Shown in pieces: positions 45,885 through 53,824 of a stretch of 64,000 nt of DNA. Within the stretch, counting starts at the first letter, position 1; every line of letters starts with the position of its first letter. This stretch comes from Caldithrix sp964598255 (GTDB lineage: Bacteria; Calditrichota; Calditrichia; Calditrichales; Calditrichaceae). Under the pieces are notes generated by a model, which had not been told where the DNA came from, searched no databases, and worked only from the letters and a program-made list of their open reading frames with translations. Location of the stretch: positions 62,001 to 126,000 of the forward strand of contig CAZRBA010000136.1 of assembly GCA_964598255.1 (NCBI GenBank). The letters are read 5' to 3'. Position numbers and translations under genes: made by a program.

Positions 45885-45913
45885 TAAGGGGAGAAAATCG
45901 GTTTCTCCCCTTA
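45885..45913 (+). terminator. Intercistronic hairpin between the pilin-like and PilM-like genes
   Basis: TAAGGGGAGAAA and TTTCTCCCCTTA pair perfectly over 12 bases with a five-base loop, then TTATTTTG. The weak T run suggests partial termination or an RNA-stabilising stem that would lower expression of the two downstream genes. Confidence 0.6.
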
Positions 45914-45931
45914 TTATTTTGAAAAAGTACT

Positions 45932-46828
45932 ATGAAAGAATCTCTGGGAATTTCCTTCGCAAATCGTTCAATTGTTATCGCGCATACGCAAAAAACAGAC
46001 GGTACAGCAAATTTGCTATCGATGCGGGATATTTTGTATCCGTTTCCGTTTGAGTTTAATATGATTCTCAATCCGGAAAACATCGATTTATTGGCAGAGC
46101 GTATCGGCGATTATCTGGTTAACAACCATCTGGAAAACACGGAATGCTTTGTTTCGCTGCCGATGTACATGGCGCAGTTTAAGCGTGCGGCCTTGCCCAC
46201 TGAGCTGGACGACCGAATTGTACAAAAGCATTTGCAATGGGAAGTAGAAAATTTGAATTCCCGCGAACTGTCCGAGTATAAAGTGGTTAAGTTAGATCAT
46301 TCGTTTTTATTCGGAACATATCAGGAATTTGTGTTTGTTCTCATTCAGAAGAAAATTTTGCAAAGCATAAAACAAATGGCTCAAAAAGCTTCGTTAAATG
46401 TAACCAAAGTGCTGCTCGATTTTGATACGATCCTGAAGTATTTGCAGCAATTTGAATTGATCGAAGTGCATAAAAACCAGGTTGTTTTTCAAATCGACGC
46501 CTTTGAGGTGGGCACGTTTCTTTATTTAAACGGGTTGTTTTTCGACTATTCGCTTCAATCGTTGGGCAACGGCGATGAACAAGATGAATATGAAACGCGC
46601 GTTTTAAAAGTTGTGCAAAGCGAACTGGAAAGAATCCGCTCCGTGTTGTCCCAATTGCCGCAGGTAGATCAGAACGTGCAATTGTTTTCCACGCGCATAA
46701 TGACCGATGCCCTACGCAGGCTTTTGGCCCAAAACAAACTGGATGTTCAGGAATTGGCCATAAACGTGCAATTGAATAACACCTCATTTTCATCCAACAA
46801 TATCGAAGCGTACGGCGTAACCTTATAA
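45932..46828 (+). CDS. PilM-like protein (divergent)
   Basis: 298 residues, no signal peptide or membrane helix. The opening ESLGISFANRSIVIAHTQKT resembles the first strand pair of PilM/FtsA-type actin folds. Then come CFVSLPMYMAQFKRAALP, HLQWEVENLNSRELSEYKV and VFVLIQKKILQSIKQMAQKA, which parallel PilM's 'W-E-' and 'a-v-k...v' segments. The nucleotide-binding loops are degenerate, so ATP binding is doubtful. PilM binds the cytoplasmic tail of PilN. The next gene has a long cytoplasmic tail and a PilN-like domain, which fits. Confidence 0.6.
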   Translation: MKESLGISFANRSIVIAHTQKTDGTANLLSMRDILYPFPFEFNMILNPENIDLLAERIGDYLVNNHLENTECFVSLPMYMAQFKRAALPTELDDRIVQKHLQWEVENLNSRELSEYKVVKLDHSFLFGTYQEFVFVLIQKKILQSIKQMAQKASLNVTKVLLDFDTILKYLQQFELIEVHKNQVVFQIDAFEVGTFLYLNGLFFDYSLQSLGNGDEQDEYETRVLKVVQSELERIRSVLSQLPQVDQNVQLFSTRIMTDALRRLLAQNKLDVQELAINVQLNNTSFSSNNIEAYGVTL

Positions 46829-46846
46829 TTAAATTTTGGGGGTGAG

Positions 46847-48082
46847 ATGGCAGAACATGATCTTTGGAATGAAGACGATTTCTTTGAAAAATTAAAAAAA
46901 GAAAAACGTGCTGCCGAACAACCGCCATCGCCCGAAGCCGAGCACCGGCCCGAGCCGGAACCGGCGGAAGAATCTTCTCCTTCGGAAGGCGAATCGCAAG
47001 CACTGGAATCGGACTTGTTCGAAAAAGAAGAACCATCCGCCGAGCAAAAAGAAGACGAGGATATTTTTGCCGGTGCGGAAGATTCGTTTCGCAGCCCGCA
47101 GCCCGAGCTGGCCGAACAGGAGTTCTCTGAAGAAGATCAGGAAATTATGTCTTCGTTCGCCGAAGAAGAGCAACCGCAAGAAGAACCGGTAGCAGAACAG
47201 GAACCGGAACAGGAAGAAGATCAGCCGGTGGAGCAGCCCCCCCAAAAATATGCCCTATCCGATAATTATGAAGATGAAAAATTGGCCCCCGTTAATTACA
47301 AACCCGTGATAATCGGTTCCTTGATTATAATCCTACTAATCGTTTTGTTTTTTGTTCTGCGAGGCGTTTTTGTCAAAGGAAACAAAGAGAAAGAAGAGCA
47401 GGCCGCTGCACAACAACAAACCGAACAGGCAAAAACAACGGAAAACGTTCAGGCACAAAATCCGTTACAAGCCCAGCAAAACCAATTTTTTGCCCAGATT
47501 GCGGGCCGGAATGCTTATAACTTGGGCCTTATTCAGTCCATTAACAAAGCGGTAAACATAAAAAATGCCCGAATAACCAGTTTATTGCTTTATAACGACG
47601 AGATCACTTTTGAAATCCATTGTAAAAATCGGGATGTCTTAGCCAAGGCGACAATGAATTTGCGCGGTATCCCCGCATTTAACACACTAAAATTGATTTC
47701 AACCAATGAGTGGCCAGGCGGTGCTATTGACGCAGTATTCCATACAAAACTGACCGGTAGCGCAAAAAAAGTAACTCCGGGGCCAAAAATAAGCGAGGCC
47801 GGTGCGCTCGGACAATGGTTAAAAATGTTGGGGCAACAATTTTCGGTAAAGGTGGGTGATGTACAACAGCTACAAACCTCTCCAGCTAAAGTGGGATTAA
47901 ACCGGATTCGTTTTCTTTTTCAGGGGCAAGGAAAATATCAGGGAATCATGGAATTTATTAACGCCCTTGCTGCAGCCAATCGCAATATTAAAGTTCATAA
48001 ACTGGTACTTACGGCTCTTAGCCAAAAGAATTTTTCCAAATCGAATTATCGGACTGAGGTGACGTTGGATCTTTTTAAATGA
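46847..48082 (+). CDS. Bitopic membrane protein resembling PilN and PilO fused
   Basis: 411 residues. Residues 1-145 are very acidic and Pro/Glu-rich, beginning MAEHDLWNEDDFFEKLKKEK. One membrane helix follows at about 151-172, then a Gln-rich linker. Two alpha/beta domains complete the protein: about 210-300 (SINKAVNIKNARITSLLLYN, MNLRGIPAFNTLKLI) like PilN's periplasmic domain, and about 315-411 (LKMLGQQFSV, GIMEFINALAAANRNIKVHK, TEVTLDLF) like the ferredoxin-like end of PilO/GspM. The short N-terminal DLWNEDDFFEKL could dock the PilM-like partner. Function inferred only from context and fold-like patterns. Confidence 0.5.
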   Translation: MAEHDLWNEDDFFEKLKKEKRAAEQPPSPEAEHRPEPEPAEESSPSEGESQALESDLFEKEEPSAEQKEDEDIFAGAEDSFRSPQPELAEQEFSEEDQEIMSSFAEEEQPQEEPVAEQEPEQEEDQPVEQPPQKYALSDNYEDEKLAPVNYKPVIIGSLIIILLIVLFFVLRGVFVKGNKEKEEQAAAQQQTEQAKTTENVQAQNPLQAQQNQFFAQIAGRNAYNLGLIQSINKAVNIKNARITSLLLYNDEITFEIHCKNRDVLAKATMNLRGIPAFNTLKLISTNEWPGGAIDAVFHTKLTGSAKKVTPGPKISEAGALGQWLKMLGQQFSVKVGDVQQLQTSPAKVGLNRIRFLFQGQGKYQGIMEFINALAAANRNIKVHKLVLTALSQKNFSKSNYRTEVTLDLFK

Positions 48083-48095
48083 GAATGATGAATGA

Positions 48096-48653
48096 ATGCG
48101 CATTATATCCGGAATTTACAAAGGCAGAAAGATCAAAAGCAGTGACGATCTCTCGATTCGCCCAACGACGGACCGGGTTAAGGAACTTATCTTTAATGTA
48201 TTGCAGGATTTTCCCGAAGGAAAAATCGTACTCGATTTATTTTCCGGTAGCGGGAGTTTGGGCTTAGAAGCGCTAAGTCGCGGAGCAAAGAAAGTTTACT
48301 TTGTTGATAGCTCCAATAAATCCTTAAATATTCTAAAGCAAAATATTCATACCATTGGTATTCCGGAAGACCAATATGTCATTCTGAAACAAACGGCCAT
48401 TGATTTTGCACGCAACGCTCAAATGCCGCTCGACCTTCTTTTATTGGATCCGCCCTTTAAATATGCCGAGTTACAAGTGTTAGTCGATACTTTATTGCAA
48501 TCTCCGGTAATGTCTACAAAAAGTTTGCTTGTATTGGAACATGAAACGATAAATCCCATTGAATCGGATAGCGATGTTTATGATGTTTTAATACAAAAAA
48601 AAATGGGTAGAAGTTTAATTAGTTTTTTGGTGAGAAAAAATGAGCGATCATAA
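48096..48653 (+). CDS. rsmD: 16S rRNA (guanine(966)-N2)-methyltransferase
   Basis: 185 residues. MRIISGIYKGRKI and RPTTDRVKELIFNVL are RsmD's N-terminal signature, followed by the SAM loop VLDLFSGSGSLGLEALSRGA and the catalytic LLLDPPFKY (DPPF). It methylates 16S rRNA at G966. It overlaps coaD by 14 bases, a common pairing. Confidence 0.94.
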   Translation: MRIISGIYKGRKIKSSDDLSIRPTTDRVKELIFNVLQDFPEGKIVLDLFSGSGSLGLEALSRGAKKVYFVDSSNKSLNILKQNIHTIGIPEDQYVILKQTAIDFARNAQMPLDLLLLDPPFKYAELQVLVDTLLQSPVMSTKSLLVLEHETINPIESDSDVYDVLIQKKMGRSLISFLVRKNERS

Positions 48654-49137
48654 AATAGCCGTTTACCCAGGAACGTTTGACCCCATTACTTTGGGACACA
48701 TCGACCTGATCGAACGCAGTTCGCAACTGTTTAGTAAGGTAATTGTAACCATAGCCATTAATCCCAGTAAAAAACCGTTGTTTAATGTCGAAGAACGGAT
48801 GGAGATGATCCGCGATGCCATAGCCCCGTTTAAGAATGTTAGTGTGGCCAAATTTGACGGGTTAATTGTGGATTTTGCAAGAAAGGTCGGAGCAAAAGTT
48901 ATTATTCGCGGATTGCGCGCAATTACCGATTTCGAATATGAATTTCAGATGGCATTAATGAACCGATATTTAGCCGATGATATTACCACGGTTTTTTTGA
49001 TGCCGCATGAACAATTTACGTATTTAAATTCGACAATTATAAAAAATGTTGCTAACTTTGGAGGTGACATAGAAAAATTTGTAACCAAATTTGTGCAAAA
49101 GAAACTAATAGAGAAATTAACACAGAAAGGGAGCTGA
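48640..49137 (+). CDS. coaD: Phosphopantetheine adenylyltransferase
   Basis: Fourth step of coenzyme A synthesis, making dephospho-CoA from 4'-phosphopantetheine and ATP. 165 residues. The nucleotidyltransferase motif is AVYPGTFDPITLGHIDLI (HxGH form TLGH), with VIIRGLRAITDFEYEFQMAL and the C-terminal TYLNSTIIKNVANFGGD. Normal length. It follows rsmD with overlap and precedes pta by one base. Confidence 0.96.
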   Translation: MSDHKIAVYPGTFDPITLGHIDLIERSSQLFSKVIVTIAINPSKKPLFNVEERMEMIRDAIAPFKNVSVAKFDGLIVDFARKVGAKVIIRGLRAITDFEYEFQMALMNRYLADDITTVFLMPHEQFTYLNSTIIKNVANFGGDIEKFVTKFVQKKLIEKLTQKGS

Positions 49138-49138
49138 A

Positions 49139-50119
49139 ATGGGTTTTGTTGACAAGATTCGGAATAATGCGCACCGGAATGTGAAAAAAATCGTTTTAGC
49201 CGAAGGCTTCGACCCCCGTGTTTTAAAAGCAGCAGAATATCTACATAAAAAGCAATTGGTTGTTCCTGTTTTATTGGGTGATCCGGCCGAGCTCAAACAA
49301 CTTGCCTCGGAAAACAATGTCGATTTGAACGGCATCGAAATTCAAAATCCCAAAACATCCGACAAACTATCGGATTATGCCAATGAATTTTATGAATTGC
49401 GTAAGCATAAGGGAATTCGTCCGGAAGAAGCCCGAAAAACGGTAGAAAATCATCTGTACTTCGGTGCCATGATGGTGCGCAAAGGCGAAGTTTCCGGCGG
49501 GGTTGCCGGTTCTATTGCTACCACGGGAGACGTGTTACGCGCGGCCATTCAGGTTATTGGTGTCGCCCCTGGTATGAAGGCGGTTTCCAGCTCGTTCATA
49601 ATGGTTTTAAAAGACGGACGCGAGTTTACCTTTGGCGATTGCGCGGTTATTCCCAATCCTGATACGGATCAATTGGCCAGTATCGCCATTAGCAGCGCCA
49701 ATACCTACCGACGTTTAGTCGGGGGCGAGCCTAAGGTGGCCATGCTTTCTTTTTCCACCAAGGGCAGCGCCAAACACGAAGATGTGGATAAAGTGGTAAA
49801 CGCGACAAACAAAGTAAAAGAATTGGCACCCGAACTTTTAATTGACGGTGAGTTGCAATTTGATGCCGCGCTTATTCCCTCTATCGGCGAACGTAAAGCC
49901 CCGGGCAGTCCGGTAGCCGGTAAAGCCAATGTTTTTATTTTTCCTGATTTGGACGCCGGAAACATCGGTTACAAAATTACCGAACGTTTAGCCGGTGCCG
50001 AAGCCATTGGTCCGGTTATTCAGGGCCTGGCCAAACCTTTTAATGATCTTTCTCGCGGTTGCAGCGTTGATGATATAATAAACGTAGCTTGCATTTGTAG
50101 TTTGCTGGCGGAAAGCTAA
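49139..50119 (+). CDS. pta: Phosphate acetyltransferase
   Basis: Interconverts acetyl-CoA plus phosphate and acetyl phosphate plus CoA. 326 residues, the single-domain form without the DRTGG regulatory region. Signatures: KIVLAEGFDPRVLKAAEYL, SGGVAGSIATTGDVLRAA, GDCAVIPNPDTDQLASIAI, SFSTKGSAKHEDVDKV, and KANVFIFPDLDAGNIGYKI. AAAGGGAG precedes the ATG. No acetate kinase gene is in the window; its position beside coaD groups CoA-related functions. Confidence 0.95.
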   Translation: MGFVDKIRNNAHRNVKKIVLAEGFDPRVLKAAEYLHKKQLVVPVLLGDPAELKQLASENNVDLNGIEIQNPKTSDKLSDYANEFYELRKHKGIRPEEARKTVENHLYFGAMMVRKGEVSGGVAGSIATTGDVLRAAIQVIGVAPGMKAVSSSFIMVLKDGREFTFGDCAVIPNPDTDQLASIAISSANTYRRLVGGEPKVAMLSFSTKGSAKHEDVDKVVNATNKVKELAPELLIDGELQFDAALIPSIGERKAPGSPVAGKANVFIFPDLDAGNIGYKITERLAGAEAIGPVIQGLAKPFNDLSRGCSVDDIINVACICSLLAES

Positions 50120-50148
50120 GCTTTAAAATTAGTTGGAGGAACAGGACG

Positions 50149-50409
50149 ATGCCGACCTACGAATATATTTGTAAAGATTGCGGATACGAGTTTGAAGAAT
50201 TTCAAAGCATTACGGCCGAACCGATAAAAATTTGTCCCAAATGCGGTGGCGAACATGTTGTGCGTAAAATTAGCGCAGGCGGCGGTTTGGTATTTAAAGG
50301 GAGTGGCTTTTACATTACCGATTACAAACACAAACATAATTCGCCGAGTAACGGAAACGGAAAAAAAGATAAAAGCCCGAAAGTAAAAGAAGTTAATGAT
50401 AAAGGATAA
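50149..50409 (+). CDS. FmdB-family zinc-ribbon protein
   Basis: 86 residues. MPTYEYICKDCGYEFEEFQS and ICPKCGG form a two-CxxC zinc ribbon typical of the FmdB/putative regulatory family; GSGFYITDYK follows, then a Lys/Asn/Ser-rich tail. These small proteins are often called regulators but a biochemical role is not established. GGAGG precedes the ATG. It sits between pta and citrate synthase on the same strand. Confidence 0.9.
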   Translation: MPTYEYICKDCGYEFEEFQSITAEPIKICPKCGGEHVVRKISAGGGLVFKGSGFYITDYKHKHNSPSNGNGKKDKSPKVKEVNDKG

Positions 50410-50469
50410 TTTTTCTCTCTTACACATAAACAGTTTTATGAATCCTTAGCTAAAAGAAAGGGGATAGTC

Positions 50470-51777
50470 ATGTCTAAATTAAAACAAAAACTGGCGGAAA
50501 AAATTCCATCATATCGTGAACGAATTACCAAACTGGTTAAAGAATACGGAGATGTCGAAGTCGACAAAGTTCATATTCGCCAACTTTATGGTGGAATGCG
50601 CGGCGTAAAAGCGCTGACAACCGATATTTCGTATTTAGATCCCATGGAAGGCATTCGTTTCCGCGGTTACACCATTCCGGAAGTATTGGAAAAATTGCCC
50701 AAACCTAAAGGCGCCGAAATGCCTTATGTGGAAGGCCATTTTTATTTACTGCTTACCGGTGACATTCCTACCGAAGAAGATATTCAAGATGTTGTGGAAG
50801 AATTCAAAGCCAGACGCCAAGTACCGCATTATGTTTTCGATATGCTGCGTGCCATGCCGCGCGATACCCATCCCATGACTATGTTCTCCGCTGCCGTTTT
50901 GGCCATGCAACGCGAATCGGTTTTTGTAAAAAAATACAACGAAGGCATTAGTAAAATGGATTATTGGGATCCGTTTTATGAAGATGCGATGAATCTGTTG
51001 GCCAAATTACCGGAAATCGCGGCGTACATTTATCGCATGAAGTACAAAGCCGACACACCCATTCCGGCAGATCCGGATTTGGACTTCGGAGCGAACTTTG
51101 CGCACATGATGGGTATCGATCATCCGTATGAAGAAATTTCGCGCTTGTACTTTATTTTGCACAGCGATCATGAAAGCGGCAATGTAAGTGCCCACACCAC
51201 ACACTTGGTGGCCTCTGCCCTTTCCGATCCGTATTACTCTCTTTCCGCCGGTTTAGACGGCCTGGCCGGTCCTTTGCACGGTTTGGCCAATCAGGAAGTA
51301 TTACGCTGGATTCAAGGCGTAATGGACAAAATGGGCGGTAAATTACCTACCAAAGAAGAATTGGAAAAATTCGTTTGGGATACTCTGAATGCCGGTCAGG
51401 TTATTCCGGGTTACGGGCATGCGGTTTTGCGTAAAACCGACCCGCGTTATACCGCTCAACGTGAATTTGCCTTAAAACACCTACCGGATGATCCCATCTT
51501 CAAGCTGGTAAGTATGCTTTACGAAGTGGTTCCGCCGATTCTGCAAAAACATGGCAAAGCCAAAAATCCCTGGCCAAACGTTGACGCCCATTCCGGCGTT
51601 ATTCAATGGCATTACGGCGTACGCGAATACGATTTTTACACGGTGATGTTTGGCGTGGGCCGTGCCATCGGTGTATTAAGTAATATCGTTTGGGATCGTG
51701 CCGTTGGCCAGTCTATCGAACGTCCGAAATCGATTACCACAGACATGATTGAAGAAATTGCCGGCATTAAAAAATAA
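50470..51777 (+). CDS. gltA: Citrate synthase, mitochondrial-type
   Basis: Condenses oxaloacetate and acetyl-CoA to citrate. 435 residues. The sequence matches the eukaryotic mitochondrial enzyme rather than the usual bacterial GltA: HSDHESGNVSAHTTHLVASA, SDPYYSLSAGLDGLAGPLHG, PGYGHAVLRKTDPRYTAQRE, KHLPDDPIFKL and WPNVDAHSGV. The three catalytic residues are present (His near 270 in PLHGLANQ, His near 317 in GYGHAV, Asp near 373 in NVDAHSG). It has no mitochondrial-type leader. AAAGGGG precedes the ATG. Strong terminator follows. Similar bacterial copies occur in Geobacter and some FCB bacteria. Confidence 0.96.
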   Translation: MSKLKQKLAEKIPSYRERITKLVKEYGDVEVDKVHIRQLYGGMRGVKALTTDISYLDPMEGIRFRGYTIPEVLEKLPKPKGAEMPYVEGHFYLLLTGDIPTEEDIQDVVEEFKARRQVPHYVFDMLRAMPRDTHPMTMFSAAVLAMQRESVFVKKYNEGISKMDYWDPFYEDAMNLLAKLPEIAAYIYRMKYKADTPIPADPDLDFGANFAHMMGIDHPYEEISRLYFILHSDHESGNVSAHTTHLVASALSDPYYSLSAGLDGLAGPLHGLANQEVLRWIQGVMDKMGGKLPTKEELEKFVWDTLNAGQVIPGYGHAVLRKTDPRYTAQREFALKHLPDDPIFKLVSMLYEVVPPILQKHGKAKNPWPNVDAHSGVIQWHYGVREYDFYTVMFGVGRAIGVLSNIVWDRAVGQSIERPKSITTDMIEEIAGIKK

Positions 51778-51802
51778 TGTATGTCAACCAATGAGAAAAA
51801 AG

Positions 51803-51827
51803 GGCCGCTTATATGCGGCCTTTTTTT
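51803..51827 (+). terminator. Rho-independent terminator after citrate synthase
   Basis: GGCCGC, six-base loop TTATAT, GCGGCC, then seven T residues. Confidence 0.93.
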
Positions 51828-51974
51828 ACCAGAAAATCTTCCGCAACTGTAAAAAAAATCCGCTAAAAAATGAACCGAATCGTCTGAAAAACTAAAAAAA
51901 TATTTTTTTTTCTTGAGATTCGTAACTATATTCTGTATTACTAAAATGTGTTTTGTAAAATGGTGCGAGGGTGC

Positions 51975-53813
51975 ATGGTTCATTGGTACCAAAAACCATG
52001 GTTTTTTCTTCTTTTCGGGGTTTTATCCTTGGTGGCTTGCCGTTCGGATTATTCGAATTTGCAAGAACCCCAACCGCATTGGATAGCGGATGCTGTTTTT
52101 TACCAAATTTTTCCCGAACGGTTCCGTAACGGTAATCCGGCAAATGATCCGGATAAAAAATCTCTTTTCGGAAGCTACCCACACGATACCACTTCGGCCT
52201 GGCATCTCAGTCCGTGGACCTCGGACTGGTACAAATTGCAACCTTGGGAAAAACAAAACGGTAAAGGTTTTGCTTACAATGCCCAACGTCGTCGTTATGG
52301 CGGAGATTTACAAGGCGTTCTGGAGAAATTAGATTATTTGCAAGACCTGGGCATTAATGCTATCTATTTTAACCCCGTTTTCGAATCACCCTCCTTACAC
52401 AAATACGATGCGTCCACGTATATTCATGTTGATGATAATTTTGGCCCCAATCCACTAAAAGACAGGCAAATCGTAGCTAACGAAAATCCAGCCGATCCAC
52501 GAACATGGCGATGGACCACAGCCGATAGTTTGTTCCTGCGTCTGGTTAAAGAAGCGCACAAACGTAATATACGTATTATTCTCGATGGCGTTTTTAATCA
52601 CGTCGGAATGACCTTTTGGGCCTTTGAAGATGTTCGTAAAAACGGGCCGAAATCAAAATACAAAAACTGGTTTACGATATACGCTTGGGATAATCCTGAA
52701 ACCCCGCAAGACGAATTTAAATACAAAGCTTGGAGCAATGTACCAGAACTACCGGAGTTAAAGCAAGATGCCAACGGATTGATTCCCCCAATTCGTAAAT
52801 ATATTTTTAAAGTTGTCGAACGTTGGATGGATCCCAATGGAGACGGCGATCCTTCGGATGGCATTGACGGTTGGCGTTTGGATGTGGCGGAAATGATTCG
52901 CCACAATTTTTGGAAAGATTTCAGAATTCACGTAAAAACAATAAATCCCGAGGCCTATATTGTTGGTGAGATTTTTTGGCAGGATTGGAAAAACAACAAA
53001 CTGATGAATCCTGCACCCTGGCTAAAAGGCGACGAATTTGACGGTGTGATGAATTACCAATGGGCTGCTTTAATGACACGCTATTTCATTGACCAAAAAA
53101 CCAAAATAACGGCCGGACAATTTGCAAAAAGGCTTCGCGATTTAGACAAGCGTTACGCGTATCGTTTTAGATTTCAACAGTTGAATTTAATGGACAGCCA
53201 TGATACCGATCGTTTGGCTTCTAATATTGTAAATCCCGATCTGTTTTACGACAAGAATGTCTCCCCTTTGGATAATCCCGAATACGATGTACGTAAACCG
53301 AATGCTAGGGAACGTCAAATCCAGAAACTGATCGCATTGTTTCAGTTTGTGTATCCGGGCGCTCCCATGATTTATTACGGAACGGAATCGGGCATGTGGG
53401 GAGCGGATGATCCGGACTGCCGCAAACCGATGGTTTGGGACGATTTGGTTTATGAGCCCGAAAAAGCCAATATCAGCAAAAAACCGCGCCCGGTGGATTC
53501 GGTCAAATTCGATTTCGATTTGTTTGCCTATTACAAAAAATTAATTCATTTGCGGCGGGCGGAAATTGCCCTGCGCAAAGGAGATTTTAAAATACTAAAA
53601 ACGGACGATCGCCGCGATCTTTTGGTTATTTCCAGAACGTATGCCGGAGATCGTATCATTATTTTAATCAATAATTCCGATCGTGCGCAAACCATAGGCG
53701 CTAAAATTTTGGCTGACGGCTCCTACCGTGAACTGTTAAGCCAAAAAATATGGCCCTCAAATAAGCCAATACGAATCGAGGCACGCTCGGGATTAATTTT
53801 TAAGCATATTTGA
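51975..53813 (+). CDS. GH13 alpha-amylase-family lipoprotein (neopullulanase/cyclomaltodextrinase-like)
   Basis: About 612 residues from the ATG at 51975, which has GAGG upstream and begins a lipoprotein signal ending LSLVAC. The (beta/alpha)8 barrel motifs are present: GINAIYFNPVFESPSLHKYD, IILDGVFNHVG (region I), DGWRLDVAEMI with the nucleophile Asp near 302 (II), YIVGEIFW with the acid Glu near 331 (III), and MDSHDTDR with Asp near 410 (IV). The MPDV-like region and AVFYQIFPERF opening resemble neopullulanase and maltogenic amylases, though a lipidated form acts outside the cytoplasm. It probably cuts alpha-glucans at the cell surface or in the periplasm. Confidence 0.93.
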   Translation: MVHWYQKPWFFLLFGVLSLVACRSDYSNLQEPQPHWIADAVFYQIFPERFRNGNPANDPDKKSLFGSYPHDTTSAWHLSPWTSDWYKLQPWEKQNGKGFAYNAQRRRYGGDLQGVLEKLDYLQDLGINAIYFNPVFESPSLHKYDASTYIHVDDNFGPNPLKDRQIVANENPADPRTWRWTTADSLFLRLVKEAHKRNIRIILDGVFNHVGMTFWAFEDVRKNGPKSKYKNWFTIYAWDNPETPQDEFKYKAWSNVPELPELKQDANGLIPPIRKYIFKVVERWMDPNGDGDPSDGIDGWRLDVAEMIRHNFWKDFRIHVKTINPEAYIVGEIFWQDWKNNKLMNPAPWLKGDEFDGVMNYQWAALMTRYFIDQKTKITAGQFAKRLRDLDKRYAYRFRFQQLNLMDSHDTDRLASNIVNPDLFYDKNVSPLDNPEYDVRKPNARERQIQKLIALFQFVYPGAPMIYYGTESGMWGADDPDCRKPMVWDDLVYEPEKANISKKPRPVDSVKFDFDLFAYYKKLIHLRRAEIALRKGDFKILKTDDRRDLLVISRTYAGDRIIILINNSDRAQTIGAKILADGSYRELLSQKIWPSNKPIRIEARSGLIFKHI

Positions 53814-53824
53814 AGATTGGGAAT

